Below are positions 11,379 through 21,539 of a DNA stretch of 64,000 bases, one piece after another. Positions within the stretch are counted from its first letter, which is position 1; every line of letters begins with the position of its first letter. Position numbers and translations under genes: made by a program. Under the pieces are notes generated by a model. The model was not told the origin of the DNA. It saw only the letters and a program-made list of their open reading frames with translations, and did not search any database. The DNA comes from Cyphellophora europaea CBS 101466 (taxonomy: Eukaryota > Ascomycota > Eurotiomycetes > Chaetothyriales > Cyphellophoraceae): the NCBI RefSeq assembly GCF_000365145.1, contig NW_008481797.1:2728001-2792000 (forward strand). The letters run 5' to 3'.

Positions 11379-11912
11379 ATGCGTCAGATACTAGCAAGTA
11401 TGCTCCGCCCCTTCCTGCTCCTCGCCATCATATTCACAGCGACAGGGTTCGCGCAGGTTCAAAATATCTTCATCAAGTCCGGCGGCGCCACCAACAACAG
11501 CAAGATGTCGGCGTCCAACCCTCTGAACGTGTTTCGACAGCCTCTCCAGCTCTTCTCGATGCAACCCAGAACAGGCTTCTACCGGGATGGGTACTGTCGC
11601 ACGGGCGCCGCGGATTTTGGGAACCACGCCGTCGCTGGCATCGTGAGCGAGAAATTCCTGGATTTCTCGGCGGAGCAAGGGAATGATCTTCGGGTTGCGG
11701 GGTTGAGCGAGGGCTGCAAGTGGTGTTTGTGCACCTCACGGTGGATGGAGGCTTTTCAGGCATACAAGGACGGCCGCATACCGAAGGAAGCCGTGCCGAA
11801 AGTGCAACTGAGCGCGACTGAGGACAGTGCGTTGAATAAGGTGGACTTGAACGACTTCAGGGAGTTTGCGGTAAAGGAGGAGTCAACGAATGGAGCGAAT
11901 GGGGTGCATTGA
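11379..11912 (+). CDS. DUF2237 family protein with hydrophobic N-terminus
   Basis: A single exon of 177 residues. The central part matches the DUF2237 family: NPLNVFRQPLQ, MQPRTGFYRDGYCRTG, DFGNHAVAGIVSEKFLDFS, then GNDLRVAG and CKWCLCTSRWMEAFQAY. The invariant GFYRDG and W-C-LC-x-RW elements are present. The molecular role of the family is not known to me. Upstream of that core, the frame begins MRQILASMLRPFLLLAIIFTATGFAQ, which looks like a secretion signal or a signal anchor. An internal ATG at 11506 (MSASNPLNV) would give the compact cytosolic form typical of bacterial homologues. The acidic tail beyond residue 140 is variable. Confidence 0.8.
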   Translation: MRQILASMLRPFLLLAIIFTATGFAQVQNIFIKSGGATNNSKMSASNPLNVFRQPLQLFSMQPRTGFYRDGYCRTGAADFGNHAVAGIVSEKFLDFSAEQGNDLRVAGLSEGCKWCLCTSRWMEAFQAYKDGRIPKEAVPKVQLSATEDSALNKVDLNDFREFAVKEESTNGANGVH

Positions 11913-13591
11913 TCGTCTTGCTATGAGCAAAAGTGTCGCAGTCGACAAAATGTTTTTTCCAAATGTGTGTACCTGCGTCGTTGTACGCTCGATTATTTCC
12001 CGGCGTTCCAGTCCCTTCCCGCGTACGTTTGGTTCTATCGACAACATAGTAGTTCATTAGCAGTATCCTTTGCTCTTCTCACCTCGCCGGGAAACATCAT
12101 ACCTCCAAAAAAGAGTAATGATGCGCCGCCCCCCAGAGTAATCGGAATCGAATGGAGACCGCATTCCCGCAGCCCTGGATCAAGGCTTGCAAGAATGTGA
12201 TCCCGCTGCGATTGCACTCAAGTAACCCCGTCGCCGCCTTCTTACAGGACGAACAACGTGATACAATCTTCGCAACGGCTTTTCCATGGGGAGAAGTTCT
12301 TCTGCTGTGACGCAAGAAGCCCCGAGTTTCTGATGCCAAATTGCAGACCGCTTGCGCGGTAGGCCCTCACGGGCAGTCCCAAACAGGCTTTGCTTCATCT
12401 TCTCCACGTATGGCGAGCGAAGCAAAAGCCGGGGTCCAAAGAAAGGTTGAAGAGTGGTACTCCGAATTTCTCATCTGCAAAGGTGACTCCGGCGCTCGGA
12501 TGAACGCGCGGAGGATGCTGAGATGTGTCTCGACCACATGAGAGGGAGACGGGGCATCGTGTGTAGCAGAGAACGCAGCGAATGGGGGGCGGCGCATGGA
12601 AGAGGAAAGGAAGTTGTTCGAGCGTTGAGTCAAGGATATTCTTTTTGGAGAGCGGCTGCGGGCCTGCTGAGTGTTTGAGTCACGCGTAAGGCTGATGTCT
12701 GGTATCACGAGTCATGACATTCGGCCAATCTCCCTGCTACTCGAACAGTTGCTCTCCTTTATCCGGTCTTAATAATTGCAAAGCAGCCACTATGCAGCCA
12801 TCTCGCCGAATCGGCCGTACTTGTCTACAGTGCAGCTCCCTGTAGCTCACCCTCACCGGCCGCCCATGGCTCGCAGCAATCCTAATTCTCTCCTCTTTCC
12901 TAAGTCTCCCGAACCCTGCTCACACCGGGCTTGTAACTCCCCAGGATCATGCAACCCGCAAGCGTACCGGTTGCCACAATCTGGAACAATCTTCGTGCGC
13001 CGTGCCAGGTAGTTCCTTGGAAAAGCACATGAAGCAGTGGCGTGGCGTAATGGGCCAGGCCTGACTTTCGCGCCCCACACAGACGGCATGCCCCACCGAT
13101 GGGTGCCGAGCGGCATGCCTGCTTTGGATGTAGCGATATCGCTGATATCCACGTTGGCTTGGTGGCTTGGTGGGCTCGGTGGGCTTGCCACCTTTGCCGG
13201 GTGGGCACCAAGCGTCGTGGACACAACTGTCGGAAACCGCTGACCGGGTCCGCTGGTGCGGATGGGAATTCGGCGGCCGGCGGTCAAGTCAGCACTCTCA
13301 CGAACGATCGGAGTAGAATGATTCCTGGTCATTGGGTACCGGGGGTTTCAGTGACGAGGACTCGGAGGCTAAGTGAAAACTACAATGAGAAGAATATTGC
13401 CACACAACTGGAGGATGACGTATATGTTTTCATTATGGCGACGACGACTCTTGAAATCGCGTCTTATCATCGTACTGTCTGGCCGTTTTCCGCCATGATG
13501 CCAGGTGACTGAAATTTCGCTCAAACGCTACACATTGAAAGAATACTGGTATGCACGCTGGAAGAACGTGCGATCCGCCTAGCATGGGACC
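11913..13591. other. Gene-poor 1.7 kb stretch
   Basis: Only overlapping short frames appear on both strands, with no recognisable domain, signal peptide or consistent exon set. It lies between the 3' ends of a plus-strand and a minus-strand gene. Confidence 0.45.
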
Positions 13592-14290
13592 TTATCTGGT
13601 CCGCTTCCTGATCTTCGGCGCCCGACGCGAGCTCATGGTGTCGGATCGTTGCTTCTCGATCTTGTAGCCGCCGAGACTAACTGTGCTGTTGGACCTGCTG
13701 GTTTTCCCACACCACGGGGCCTCGTTGGAAAGAGGCAAGGAGCTGGGATGACACTCCTCGATGAGCATGGCGATGTCCGGCGTGCGCTTCGCTAGACATT
13801 GCAATCGAACGAGAGCTTGACGTTGCTTGCGTCTCATGGTGTATGTCGAGTGCGCCTGTGCTTCAAGTGAAAGCGAGGGTCGCGGCGATGAAGTAGCACT
13901 GTGGTCGAAAACACTAAGATCCCACAACGCTGGGTCGAAGTCGGCCGACTCATCGGAAGAGGTCGTAGCTGGCGTGGTGGGGCCATCGTAGAAGCTGTCG
14001 TCTTGGTCGTAGGCCGACTCCGAAGGCGACATCATGGGACTTGGCGAGTCTCTTTGAACACTGTCTGTGATGGCGTGATGCTCGAGTTGGGTGGTCAGAG
14101 CAGTCACGGATGGGTGGCGTAAAGACCTCCACGCATCGAAGCGGGAGTCTCGACGAGGCTGTGATCGAGGGCCTACTGCATCGAACCTGGGTGACGAGCA
14201 TCGGGATGTATATGGGGAGATATCGGTGCTGGTAGACTCGACAACGGCGGCGGGATCGGCCGTCGAGAACGAGAAATTCTCGTTGAACAT
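13592..14290 (-). CDS. Ser/Thr-rich hypothetical protein
   Basis: Not recognised. The first in-frame ATG is at 14290 (MFNENFSFSTADPAAVVES), giving 232 residues. The same frame stays open upstream to beyond 14413 without an ATG, so an upstream exon could extend it. Most of the sequence is low-complexity Ser/Thr/Pro/Asp with repeated SP and TP pairs, typical of a disordered phosphoprotein. One more conserved-looking, basic helical block lies near residues 155-190 (TYTMRRKQRQALVRLQCLAK). The C-terminus is strongly basic (SSRRAPKIRKRTR), which could act as a nuclear localisation signal. Confidence 0.55.
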   Translation of the reverse strand: MFNENFSFSTADPAAVVESTSTDISPYTSRCSSPRFDAVGPRSQPRRDSRFDAWRSLRHPSVTALTTQLEHHAITDSVQRDSPSPMMSPSESAYDQDDSFYDGPTTPATTSSDESADFDPALWDLSVFDHSATSSPRPSLSLEAQAHSTYTMRRKQRQALVRLQCLAKRTPDIAMLIEECHPSSLPLSNEAPWCGKTSRSNSTVSLGGYKIEKQRSDTMSSRRAPKIRKRTR

Positions 14291-15065
14291 ACTGATGGTG
14301 GTGAAGGCGAGACTGGGATCGATATGGGTTTGAGACTCGATGGAATGAGTACTGACGGTAACGATCGAAGGCGACTTGACAGGTGAAGACGGTTTAAGAG
14401 AAGCAAAATGCAAACCGCGGGGAAGTTATACGATCTCAGTGACGCGATCGATAGGAAGTTGCAATCCACTAACAAGAAAAGTGGCTTGAGGTTGTAGCGA
14501 TGACAGGCGATCCATGAGTGGGAACTAGAGTCTCGCTGCAACAATGCGCCATGGACGGCTGCCGCTGCTGTAACGAGAAACCGGGTGGCCAAATGGATAG
14601 CCGGATAGCCACTGTCAGGGCTTGGGTGGGATGGGCGCTTGAACCGGGGCTGAGATGCTACTCCAGTACTACCTCCACCCTTCGGGTCTAGCAGCTGACG
14701 GCTATTTCGCCGGGAGAAAAGAATGCTTCTAGAAGGGCGGTTAGGCCTGTCACGACTAGCTGCTACAGGCGCTGAGTGGTCCGCCGCGGCTCCGCTGGAT
14801 CAGCGCTGATTGTTGGTCTGGCCGAGATCAGCATTTGGCTTTCTCTTTCGGCGCGTCCAGGATGCTAGTCGTAGCCCCAGCACTTCTGCTCCAGCGCAAA
14901 TAACAGGGGAGCCCCTTCGGAGACCGCCATCGTCCCGGGAGAAAGTTTTTTCCTCTCGCTACTCTGTACACGAGGGCGGAAGACACGGGTTTCATGAGGC
15001 TGAGGGAAGCGCGTCAAGGGTGGAAAGCTCGGAAATTTCTTATTGTGAAAACGAACTTTCCCATC
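14291..15065. other. Intergenic between two minus-strand genes
   Basis: The left part may contain the leader or a first exon of the Ser/Thr-rich gene; the remainder has no supported coding sequence. Confidence 0.45.
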
Positions 15066-16736
15066 CTACCATAGCAGTGGCATCAGCTCGTCTACCAGGT
15101 AGCAGATCCACGTGATAGAGTGGCCAGCGTATAGTGGACTACAGTATAGCTGCTTCGGCAACCCCCGTGTTCCCCAACGAACCCTCATGGTAAATGGCTC
15201 CACCCCGCCCAACTTCATACTGAGTTGCTCAATCACGACAGGTGCAGTGTGAGACAGATGCCCTTCCATCCAGTCACTGCGAGACTGATAAACACGCGGG
15301 CTGATGTTGCATATCTCTAACGCATCATCAGCCAACGGGCTCCGTCCCAGCAGGAAAAAGTCCGAGTATAACTCCTGCAGTTGTGACATGAAGTCGTCGA
15401 GTATATCATCTGTCGTGCTCGCATGTGATGGAACGGAACTTCGCGCGGGAGATGCCTGTGAGGACCGACTTGATCCATGCACTCTAGGCCGGTTCGGCCT
15501 GAATCCGCCTTCGGTCGCTGCTAATGCCAACCAAATGTCTTCGTCGGCTCGTTTGCTGCTCTGCGCAAAGTCGTCGTCGTCTTCTTGCAACGAACATCCG
15601 CTCAACAAATCATCCGCAGAGAGCTTGTAGCTGAGTGTCGACCAATGCGGACTGCTTTGGGCCGACGGTGTTGCTATTTCGTCGGTAAAAGATGCTTCCT
15701 CTGATATAGTGTCCAGCTCTGGTATCTGATTCGCGCTCTCGGCAACAAAGTCCGTTACGTCAATCAGGGATACCAGCATAAACCTATGCCGGCCGCTACT
15801 CGGCACTATTAACGGCGTGAAGAGGACCAAGTGAAGGACTTCGTTCCCCGCCGCATCGAGCCCCGACACAATGTCCATCGAATTGCCTTCACACTCTTGG
15901 TTGTTGAGCACAAAGTTCTCACCGATGTCAAAGATATATCTTAGGTCAGCCGATGTGCCGCTTACTGGACAACCTTGTCTGGCGGTGTCTAGAACCACGA
16001 AGCATTTGAAATGCTCCACCAGCGATAATGGCGTCCTTCTTCGCTTCAGGTCAACAGTCGGTCTTGCTGGAGGTGCACTCGGGGCCTGCAGGGCGGAGCC
16101 CGATGCAGACAGACGATCTCGGTTCCGACTGGTGCCAGGTTCACGCCGCGAAGATCGCTTTAGACTGGGTGTCGTTCTCAGAGTGGAAGGTCGCGGCTGG
16201 ATGCTCGGTGGTGCTAGAATGCTAGGTTGGTCTCTTGGAGCGAGCGACGATGCCGACTTGCGGATGCGCAGCGTCGACACGGACGACTGCGGTCGGAGGC
16301 TCACAGCCGATGCAGTGGTGATCGACGCTAGACTCGCCTGTCGGCTTGCGCCTACACGGTAGGCGCTGGGGACGGATTCATACAAGACCTGTTGAGGACC
16401 CCCAGGGTCGAGGTAATCTGTGCTGAGGCTGATTTGAGACATACTTTTGGCGGGCAGAAGGCGCCTATCTGAGCTGGTGTTTGCTGGCGGGGCCAACGCT
16501 GCCGGTGTCTCGGACCATGACGATGGTGTGTAGACGACATTGTCTTCGACGGTGCTAAAGTCAGAAAAGACGGAGACTGTTGAGAAACTAGGGATCTGCG
16601 GTACTATCGATGGTGCTTTTCTGAGAATGCCGGAGCCTACTGGCGAGGAGTAGTGCCCATTGTTGGTTGGTGTGTCCTTGGTACGCCTCAGCAAGTCTCG
16701 CAGTGCCTGCCTGAGCGTCTTTCGCGGCTTCGTCAT
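15066..16736 (-). CDS. Large Ser-rich protein with PAS-like region
   Basis: One uninterrupted frame of 556 residues from ATG at 16736 (MTKPRKTLRQALRDLLRR, a basic amphipathic start). Residues 30-225 are Ser/Pro-rich and probably disordered. A folded block follows from about 230 to 335: LVEHFKCFVVLDTARQGCPV, DLRYIFDIGENFVLNNQECEG, HLVLFTPLIVPSSG and FMLVSLIDVTDFV. This pattern of strand, helix, NNQEC-type turn and two closing strands looks like a fungal PAS/PAC domain. The C-terminus has another structured part (LYSDFFLLGRSPLADDALEICNI to ITWICYLVDELMPLLW). PAS domains sense small ligands, light or redox, or mediate dimers; which applies here cannot be said. No kinase or DNA-binding domain is visible. 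Confidence 0.65.
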   Translation of the reverse strand: MTKPRKTLRQALRDLLRRTKDTPTNNGHYSSPVGSGILRKAPSIVPQIPSFSTVSVFSDFSTVEDNVVYTPSSWSETPAALAPPANTSSDRRLLPAKSMSQISLSTDYLDPGGPQQVLYESVPSAYRVGASRQASLASITTASAVSLRPQSSVSTLRIRKSASSLAPRDQPSILAPPSIQPRPSTLRTTPSLKRSSRREPGTSRNRDRLSASGSALQAPSAPPARPTVDLKRRRTPLSLVEHFKCFVVLDTARQGCPVSGTSADLRYIFDIGENFVLNNQECEGNSMDIVSGLDAAGNEVLHLVLFTPLIVPSSGRHRFMLVSLIDVTDFVAESANQIPELDTISEEASFTDEIATPSAQSSPHWSTLSYKLSADDLLSGCSLQEDDDDFAQSSKRADEDIWLALAATEGGFRPNRPRVHGSSRSSQASPARSSVPSHASTTDDILDDFMSQLQELYSDFFLLGRSPLADDALEICNISPRVYQSRSDWMEGHLSHTAPVVIEQLSMKLGGVEPFTMRVRWGTRGLPKQLYCSPLYAGHSITWICYLVDELMPLLW

Positions 16737-18460
16737 GATATGATGGCGCTCAATGAGTCGAGGTCGTTATGCCTTGCCATTGATGAGGAAGGTCGAAAGA
16801 CAGCATATGTGTACAAGGGCATCATAGTTGTGAAAAGCCGGCTTTGCCTACAAACAAAGACATCTGCAGCCTCCCGAAGCAGGGCTGAATGAGAGCATCA
16901 AAGAATCACGGGCTCGAATGTATTTTCGTGCAGAATGAAAGCAATGGCGTCCAAAGACAATGGCAACTACGACCAAGTGGACGGCTTGTGCTGGTACCGG
17001 ATCGTAGCAGAGAAGGCACGTCTCATGTCTCATGGGTGAAAGTCGAGGTTCCGAAATTCTGTTACCCCCTACTAGTGGTAGCGCCCAACGGTCGCCGGAG
17101 AATAAGAACTGTGTCGATCGCGCACCGGGTCGTGCAGCGTTCTTGCCGCGGCTTGGCCTCAGTTCTCTGTCGCGTGTATCCGTATTCAAGTCACAGCCAC
17201 CCCCAACATCTGCTTCGCAATTCGCTGCAGTGGCACTTGCTATAGCGTGACAAATCGGTCTTGACTTCACATCAATATACAGTGTCTCCGGGCTCCAGAC
17301 AGCATCACCTTTACCGTACAATATCTGGTGATGCCAGTCGCACCGGGGGCTAGTATAGCCAGCGGAGTCAAGACTAAGCCTTGTCGGATTTAGCTACCCA
17401 GGGAGACCCAAGCCCCTGTTTCACCCTACCTGGATCGAACCGCACCACCTCTACCGTCACGTCGGTTCGAGCTTCAGGGTGAATACTCGGTAGGCGATGG
17501 TCTTCTGTGTGTCATTATGTAAGCGCCGCACTGGTAACGCGTGAGCATGTCCATAGTGGACACGAGATCTCCAGATAAAAATGATCAGTGTCTTTAATCC
17601 AGATGGATATTGGCCAACTCTGTGTTCAGCTATCGTCTTGAGGATAGCCATCATAGCTGCGTTACTCATAGATGCGCTATCGCCCATGGAACCATTGTCT
17701 CAGAAAGCGTAGCGAATATATTGTTTATCAGACGCAACTGTACTCGGTCAGACGCAACTGTACTCGGGTGGTCACTGGTAGCAATTGTCATTCGATCGCA
17801 ATTGGGTTGTCTCAGCAAGATGATAGTCGGTGATGGTAGAAGTCTGCCACCACAGACTGGACCTTCGACGAGTATTCAACGCGGTCGTAAGTGTAGATGC
17901 TATCGATCCTGGTTGACAGAGATTGCCCCAGGGCGAGGAATACCCCCGAGTGGGTGTATAGGTTGCTGACTGAGTATCTTGAGCCCTTGCAGAACGATGT
18001 ACATGTTCAGCTGCTTCGGAACAGACAGTTGGTGGTGCTGAGTGATTATCGTTCAAAGGTTAGCAGATATATCAACTCGCATCGTGTGCTTCCAGATGGC
18101 GTAAGCTCTGTCATGAGAGACGAGTACTTCACAGGAGAACCAGACATAGCACTCTGACATCTACGGGGAGCCATGTCATTGAGAACATCTTAGGATAGTA
18201 AAACTAGGAGCGACAGTCCTACAGTTCGAAGAACATGGGATTCACTGGTGTTCTCCAAAGAGCTGGCTGCAAAGCGGTCTTGGAGTAGACGGAATTAGCG
18301 CTATATGGCTTGGCATCCTATTTTCTCCGGACAGCTCGAAACTGCCTCCCTTTGCAACTACAAGTACAGACACGTCGCAGCCAACAATCCCGCGAGTGCT
18401 TCGCACATATTTACAAGCTGTGACGGTCTGACAGTGAGCTACACGCCAGTTACCGTAACC
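16737..18460. other. Gene-poor 1.7 kb stretch
   Basis: No convincing exon set on either strand. It holds one exact 20-bp tandem duplication (listed separately). The last 150 bases are the promoter and leader of the ATP synthase subunit g gene. Confidence 0.45.
17728..17767. repeat. Exact 20-bp tandem duplication
   Basis: The 20-mer tcagacgcaactgtactcgg occurs twice head to tail (17728-17747 and 17748-17767) in non-coding sequence. Confidence 0.9.
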
Positions 18461-19166
18461 ATGCCAGCCACCGTGGCATCCCGGCTCGCCCTGCGAACAT
18501 CCCGACAGGTTGCAAGAGGACAATTCCGCAGACAAGCTTCGACCGCCAGCGAAACCGCCGCGAAAGCGAAGGACTCAGCTTCTTCAACCGTCTCGAAAGC
18601 TTCGGAAGGTCTCTCGAGGGTCACGAGCTCCGCTGGCCCGGCCATCTCCAATGCCGCCACGAGCGCAAGAAATGCCCTGGGGAGAGTTGGTGGCAGGACC
18701 GGCAGACTCATTTCGTTTGTTGAATGTATGTGAACAGAAAGACATTGGCGGCGAAAACAACATCTGACTCTGAGCAGCATTAATACCACCTACCATCTAC
18801 TACAGTCGCGTCGGTCTCGAGCTCGCCAAGTTCACCATCCAAGGCCAAAAGATGGCTCCTCCGTACGTATAACACCAGCACAGGTTTATTCACGTCGCTT
18901 CTAACGCTGCCTCTAGCTCTGTCGCACAGTTCCAGTCCTACTTCGCACCCGTGACCAACGCCCTCCGCCAACCGACCACGCTCGTCAACCGCATCAGCTC
19001 CTACGATCCCGTTGCCACGCTCAACACCATCCGCAACGTCAACCGACAGCAGCTTGCCCAGTTCGGCGTTGTAGGCGCAGAAATTCTTGGCTTTTTCACC
19101 GTTGGCACCATGATCGGAAGAATGAAGGTTGTTGGCTACCACGGCGAGCCCGCACACGGCCACTAG
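18461..19166 (+). CDS. ATP20: Mitochondrial ATP synthase subunit g
   Basis: Small membrane subunit of the F1Fo ATP synthase, needed for dimer formation at cristae. Exons are 18461-18725, 18778-18862 and 18917-19166, giving 199 residues. The N-terminus (MPATVASRLALRTSRQVARGQFRR) is a typical Arg-rich mitochondrial presequence. An Ala/Ser-rich segment follows (ASTASETAAKAKDSASS). The family core starts at GRVGGRTGRLISFVESLIPP and TIYYSRVGLELAKF. The C-terminal helix carries the conserved glycine-rich span (FGVVGAEILGFFTVGTMIGR), whose G-x-x-x-G-type pattern mediates subunit contacts. All three exons join in phase and the ending GYHGEPAHGH fits filamentous fungi. Confidence 0.93.
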
Positions 19167-19661
19167 AAGGTTGGTGTGGGACGGATCCGGTCTGTGTAAT
19201 TGTAGAGAGTGCGTTTGACAGAAGCATGGACGCTGCTCGTCCAGTGCGGGATGATCTTGACACCGCCCAAGAGGCCTCGGTGGCAAGGTCCGGGACAGGT
19301 TGCACATAAACAGGAATGACAAAACCCATCAGAAATGCGTCTTATTAGAACTCTAGGTAGCGAGCCTTGCTTTACGCCGGGTTTCTCTCGCCCATGTGTG
19401 ATCGTGAGCGATGTCCAGAGAGATCGCGCCCAGAAGTCCATCACACAAGCTGGTTTTCTATCGGCCTGCAAGAGATACTCGCAAGGTATTATTAACAAGC
19501 GTGAATCGTAAATGACGAACTCCCTCCAACTGAAAGTCCAATGCTCAAAAGTCATCGCTCCACTCAGTGCGCCGGCTCCGCTTTTGTACACCTCTCCCTG
19601 CGCAGTACGGCCCGACTCCTTCTCGACGTGGTCTCTGTTCTAAAGTCGATTCCTGGTTCCC
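19167..19661. other. Convergent 3' flanks, ATP20 / zinc-ribbon gene
   Basis: No coding sequence is supported; it lies between two convergent genes. Confidence 0.5.
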
Positions 19662-20172
19662 TCATTTATACTGATTCGGCGGCGGACCGTAACCTTGCGG
19701 CGGCGGGCCCTGCTGCTGACCCCAGCCCTGCGGTGGCCCTTGATGATGCTGTGGCGGCGGGCCCTGCCCGCCCTGTTGCGACATCACATCCTGGCGGTTT
19801 CGAAGGTCCTGGCGGAAGCGGCAGATGGAGCACGCGAGCTAAACGGACAAAAGTTGTCAGTCTCTGTAGCGCACCAACTCTGCAGATCGAAACAGCAGTG
19901 GGAAGTCATCAGGGAGTGTAAGAAAGAGCAGGGACAACGAACGTCTTTATGCTTCTTGCCGAGCGGGATGACGGGGATCCAGCAGAATGTGAACCACTCC
20001 CAGCTGCTGATGCAGTGGGCGGACCAGTTGCCGCAGTTGTGGCATTGTGCGGTGGTGTTTTCGTAGCCCGAGAGGCGAGAGGTGAAGTCTGTGGTTGCTG
20101 TTAGCGGTTGCGCGGAGGGAAGGGACTGAGTAGTTGCGCACCTTTGGTTCCGACTATGAAGAAGAAGGCCAT
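19662..20172 (-). CDS. Zinc-ribbon protein with QGYGPPP-rich tail
   Basis: Member of the small fungal zinc-ribbon family (Pfam zinc_ribbon_15 type) whose job is not established. Exons on the minus strand are 20172-20142, 20088-19943 and 19838-19662, giving 117 residues. It opens MAFFFIVGTKDFTSRLSGYE. The four metal ligands are two CxxC pairs, AQCHNCGNWS and LACSICRFRQDL, separated by a hydrophobic segment (WFTFCWIPVIPLGKKHKD). The C-terminus is a Gln/Gly/Pro tail (QGWGQQQGPPPQGYGPPPNQYK) like the extension often found in rhodopsin-tail or annexin-like proteins. The second donor is GTTCGT, weaker than usual; it was chosen because it is the only one that keeps the second CxxC in phase. Confidence 0.8.
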
Positions 20173-20673
20173 GTTGACGGCGGCGCGTTCGGCAAGGCTG
20201 CGATTTCGGTTGATGCGGTCGTGGAAGAGGTTATTGGTAAGGATGCAGAATGAAACTTTTCGTGGAGAGACGTAATCATGTGAGGTGAAAGCGACTGGAG
20301 TTGAGATTACCCCGGGTCGATCTTGCGGTGCAGTGTGGCGCAGTTCCCAAATCGGCGGGTGACGCAGCGCGGTCCTTGGCTTTCGCAGCCTTGTCTCCGG
20401 CATCATCTCTTACTACCATAATGACAGCGCTATACAAGCGAGAGTGATGGAAAACAGTGTAGTATTGAGGCTCTAAGCTTGCTTTTGATTCCAAATCCTG
20501 CACTCCTTCTCCAGGCTTTGCGCCATTCAACACCGCGGCGGCAGATTGTCACTGCCGGCCTCTGGTCGCTGACACTCAGAACACACTCAAATCAGCCGCT
20601 CGCTGCACACATCATGGTCCTGATAGAAGAACTACGTTCGCAATTGTGGGTGTTCAAGCTGGACATTCCTTGT
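20173..20673. other. Intergenic, zinc-ribbon promoter side
   Basis: The minus-strand frame continues open upstream of 20172 but without matching family sequence. I treat this as the promoter and leader of the zinc-ribbon gene plus the LC8 3' flank. Confidence 0.5.
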
Positions 20674-21282
20674 TCACTGGGTCTTGAACAACAGGATCGC
20701 AACGTGACCGAGGTAGAAGTAGATGAAGTGTTTGGTTTCTGTCGAGTGTCAACGTCAAAGGGTGTGCTGGTAAAAAGGTATTGAACGGACCATGCGTGAC
20801 GAAGCTACCGAAATTGCGACCAACTATGCAGTGCCAGGTCGCACCCTTCCTCTGATCGAACTTGAATGAGAGATCAGTACTAGATGGGGGGCCAGTGTTG
20901 CGGGCACGTACTTCGCGCTTGATGTGCTGGGCAATGTCCTGATCCACTGTTAGTCACAACACCGCCAATTATTACTGCAATGCGCACCTTCTCGATGGTG
21001 TTCTTTTCCATGGCCTCCTGTGCTTGTCCAAGTCAGCCTCCCTTCCTACCACTGAACAGTTTCGCCGTACCAACTTCGATAGCCTCCGCCTGCATATCCT
21101 CGCTCTTCGAACGGTCAGTATACATCGTTTGGGTCGGTTCCGTGCCTTCATACCATATCGACAGACTTGATCTGGGCTGTAGACTGCGGTCAATCCTGGT
21201 TTGCGCCTAAGAGGGGTAACTTACGCTCTAACTTCTCCTTCTTCTCAGGCATGTTCTCTGCGGGCGGCATAGCGGAAGCCAT
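20674..21282 (-). CDS. Dynein light chain LC8
   Basis: Conserved dimeric hub protein of the dynein motor and many other complexes. Seven exons are needed: 21282-21225, 21176-21154, 21104-21071, 21022-20988, 20938-20912, 20860-20791 and 20738-20674, giving 103 residues. Introns are 48-52 nt. The protein runs MASAMPPAENMPEKKEKLE, then PQIKSVDM, SEDMQAEAIEV, AQEAMEKNTIEK, DIAQHIKRE, FDQRKGATWHCIVGRNFGSF and TKHFIYFYLGHVAILLFKTQ. That is a full LC8 with an N-terminal extension of about 15 residues. The WHCIVGRNFGS strand and the FIYFYLG edge strand form the partner-binding groove. Every join preserves the family alignment, so the model is strong despite the tiny exons. Confidence 0.92.
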
Positions 21283-21539
21283 AGTTTCGGTCGTTGCAAT
21301 ATTAAAGTCAGATTGGCTCAGAAGCAACAGAGGCGATATTGGAAGCACTGAATAGAGCGAGGACAACGCGTCAATGAGGCAGAAGCGCCGCAGCCTTGCA
21401 CCTGATCCGCAATGCGGGTCCATAATTATGAAATCTTGGCGCAACTAAGCCCAAAGTTTCGCGCAAAGTCGTTCAAGACAGAGAGGGCTTTTCCCTCCGC
21501 CTCTCTCTTCGTCTTTGTGATTTTGTGTGCAGCGCAAAC
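21283..21539. promoter_or_regulatory. Shared promoter between LC8 (-) and mrd1 (+)
   Basis: Only 257 bases separate the two divergent start codons, so both genes must draw transcription signals from this segment. No specific factor site is claimed. Confidence 0.6.

Noticed and set aside
11913..13591. Degenerate transposon in the gene-poor stretch
   Set aside because: No terminal repeats, target-site duplication or transposase-like residues could be identified by reading.
17400..17480. tRNA-like B-box (GGTTCGATCC on the minus strand)
   Set aside because: The flanking bases do not pair as a T stem and no acceptor or anticodon arm could be built.
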